DNA of 64,000 bases from the NCBI GenBank assembly GCA_037447605.1, contig CM074806.1:3356577-3420576 (forward strand). Direction: 5' to 3'. Source of the stretch: Zygnema circumcarinatum (lineage: Eukaryota; Streptophyta; Zygnematophyceae; Zygnematales; Zygnemataceae). The notes under the pieces were generated by a model. The model had not been told where the DNA came from and ran no database searches. It saw only the letters and a program-made list of their open reading frames with translations. Below are positions 63,497 to 64,000 of this stretch, piece after piece (within the stretch, counting starts at the first letter, position 1; every line of letters begins with the position of its first letter). A program made the translations under genes and the position numbers.

Positions 63497-63950
63497 TACC
63501 CCGAGATCTGAAATGCAAACGACAGGCAGGGCCTGACCTCACTCGCTGCTCCTTCGCCAAAGTACGTGACAGCGCATGACGGCTCGCCACCTGTCTTCAG
63601 CGCGTAGGCTGCTCCGACTGCATGCGGAATCTGAGTACTGGAGGATGCCCAGGGGCAGCGTGTCAGAGGGAGGGAGGGAGGGAGGGAGGGAGGGAGGGAG
63701 AGAGGGAGAAAAGGAAAAAGAGAGACAAATGGTTCATGTGCCTCAATCATCACCATTCAAACGTGTACCTTAAAGCTAAAAAATTGACTTACGCGAGAGG
63801 AGAGGAGATGGTGTGGAAGTGCAGTTCTGCGGAGCCGTAATGCACGGGCATCTGACGGCCCTTTCCCGGATCCTTGGCGTTTCCGTAGCACTGATCAGCA
63901 AACTGCTGCACCGAAAATCCGCGCCATAGAAGCACTCCCGGCTCGCGGTA
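61419..63950 (-). CDS. BCKDHA: Branched-chain 2-oxoacid dehydrogenase E1 alpha subunit (C-terminal part, gene continues off the right edge)
   Basis: Minus-strand exons 63950-63793, 63637-63538, 63123-63012, 62431-62292, 62118-61933 and 61589-61419 are in phase and encode 288 residues plus stop. This is the thiamine-diphosphate subunit of the mitochondrial complex that decarboxylates the 2-oxoacids of Val, Leu and Ile. Visible: [51 protein letters not shown], the ThDP motif [11 protein letters not shown]…CRNNGWAIS, then [27 protein letters not shown], and the loop [17 protein letters not shown], which holds the Ser phosphorylated in animal enzymes. The C-terminus ([13 protein letters not shown]) is normal. 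The N-terminal ~150 residues, including the transit peptide, are outside the window. Introns are CT-rich on the coding strand. Confidence 0.95.
62433..63235. repeat. GA-rich low-complexity tracts in BCKDHA introns
   Basis: GGGA/GAGA runs at about 62433-62650, 62760-62900, 62955-63008 and 63130-63200, which are CT-rich on the gene's coding strand. The exon at 63012-63123 lies between two of them. Confidence 0.85.
63461..63487. repeat. (AC)n microsatellite in a BCKDHA intron
   Basis: About 13 AC units followed by ATATACACAC. Confidence 0.9.
63667..63704. repeat. (GGGA)n microsatellite in a BCKDHA intron
   Basis: About nine GGGA units just upstream (in coding sense) of the exon at 63637-63538, forming a pyrimidine run before its acceptor. 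Confidence 0.9.
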
Positions 63951-64000
63951 CTGTGCAGAGAATCAGGTGGCAAAGGCATTAGCAGGTAACACTCGAGTAC

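Overview
The window is nuclear DNA of a green, plant-lineage eukaryote. Genes are split by many GT-AG introns whose exon phases join cleanly. The protein set contains a phytolongin with its typical C-terminal anchor, a root-cap-domain secreted protein, a plant-type clan-71-like cytochrome P450 and a methionyl-tRNA synthetase with a C-terminal EMAPII-like domain. A cobalamin adenosyltransferase, unexpected in a vascular plant, sits among them. My best guess is a streptophyte alga, perhaps a zygnematophyte/desmid, or less likely an early-diverging land plant. This is inference; no species marker was read.

Layout: 0-2 kb, 5' part of a PWWP-domain gene (minus). 2.25-2.82 kb, a 32-bp minisatellite. 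3.8-5.0 kb, cob(I)alamin adenosyltransferase (plus), convergent with REI1/ZNF622 (5.4-8.1 kb, minus). 8.7-9.1 kb, a TA-flanked inverted-repeat element. 9.9-12.0 kb, SOUL haem-binding protein (plus). 12-15 kb, GC-rich, repeat-rich and gene-free. 15.1-22.2 kb, a very large phytolongin (plus). 23.4 kb, a 5S rRNA fragment. 24.0-27.4 kb, root-cap-domain secreted protein (plus), with a 659-bp CT microsatellite in an intron. 28.6-31.2 kb, acireductone dioxygenase (plus). 31.4 kb, a decayed tRNA-like sequence. 32.05-43.22 kb, a nest of transposable elements. 43.8-49.2 kb, an ARM-repeat protein (plus). 50.2-56.3 kb, methionyl-tRNA synthetase (plus). 58.4-59.0 kb, an assembly gap. 59.1-60.3 kb, cytochrome P450 (plus, N-terminus missing). 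61.4-64.0 kb, branched-chain 2-oxoacid dehydrogenase E1 alpha (minus, N-terminus beyond the edge).

The transposon nest can be read layer by layer. A TA-flanked CAGT...ACTG element (32052-41849) contains a second member of the same family (32217-41490). That one contains a decayed Ty3/gypsy-type LTR retrotransposon (32291-41111). Next to it lies an inverted third copy (41900-43219) carrying a Mutator-like 905-bp element with a perfect 9-bp target duplication. The inverted copy preserves the empty site of the inner insertion, so the order of events follows from the sequence itself.

The genes are mostly housekeeping and do not form one pathway. Themes are translation (REI1 in 60S maturation, MetRS), amino-acid metabolism (acireductone dioxygenase in methionine salvage, BCKDH E1 alpha in branched-chain catabolism) and possibly B12-dependent propionyl/methylmalonyl metabolism. 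In animals, BCKDH and cobalamin adenosyltransferase act in connected branches of Val/Ile breakdown.
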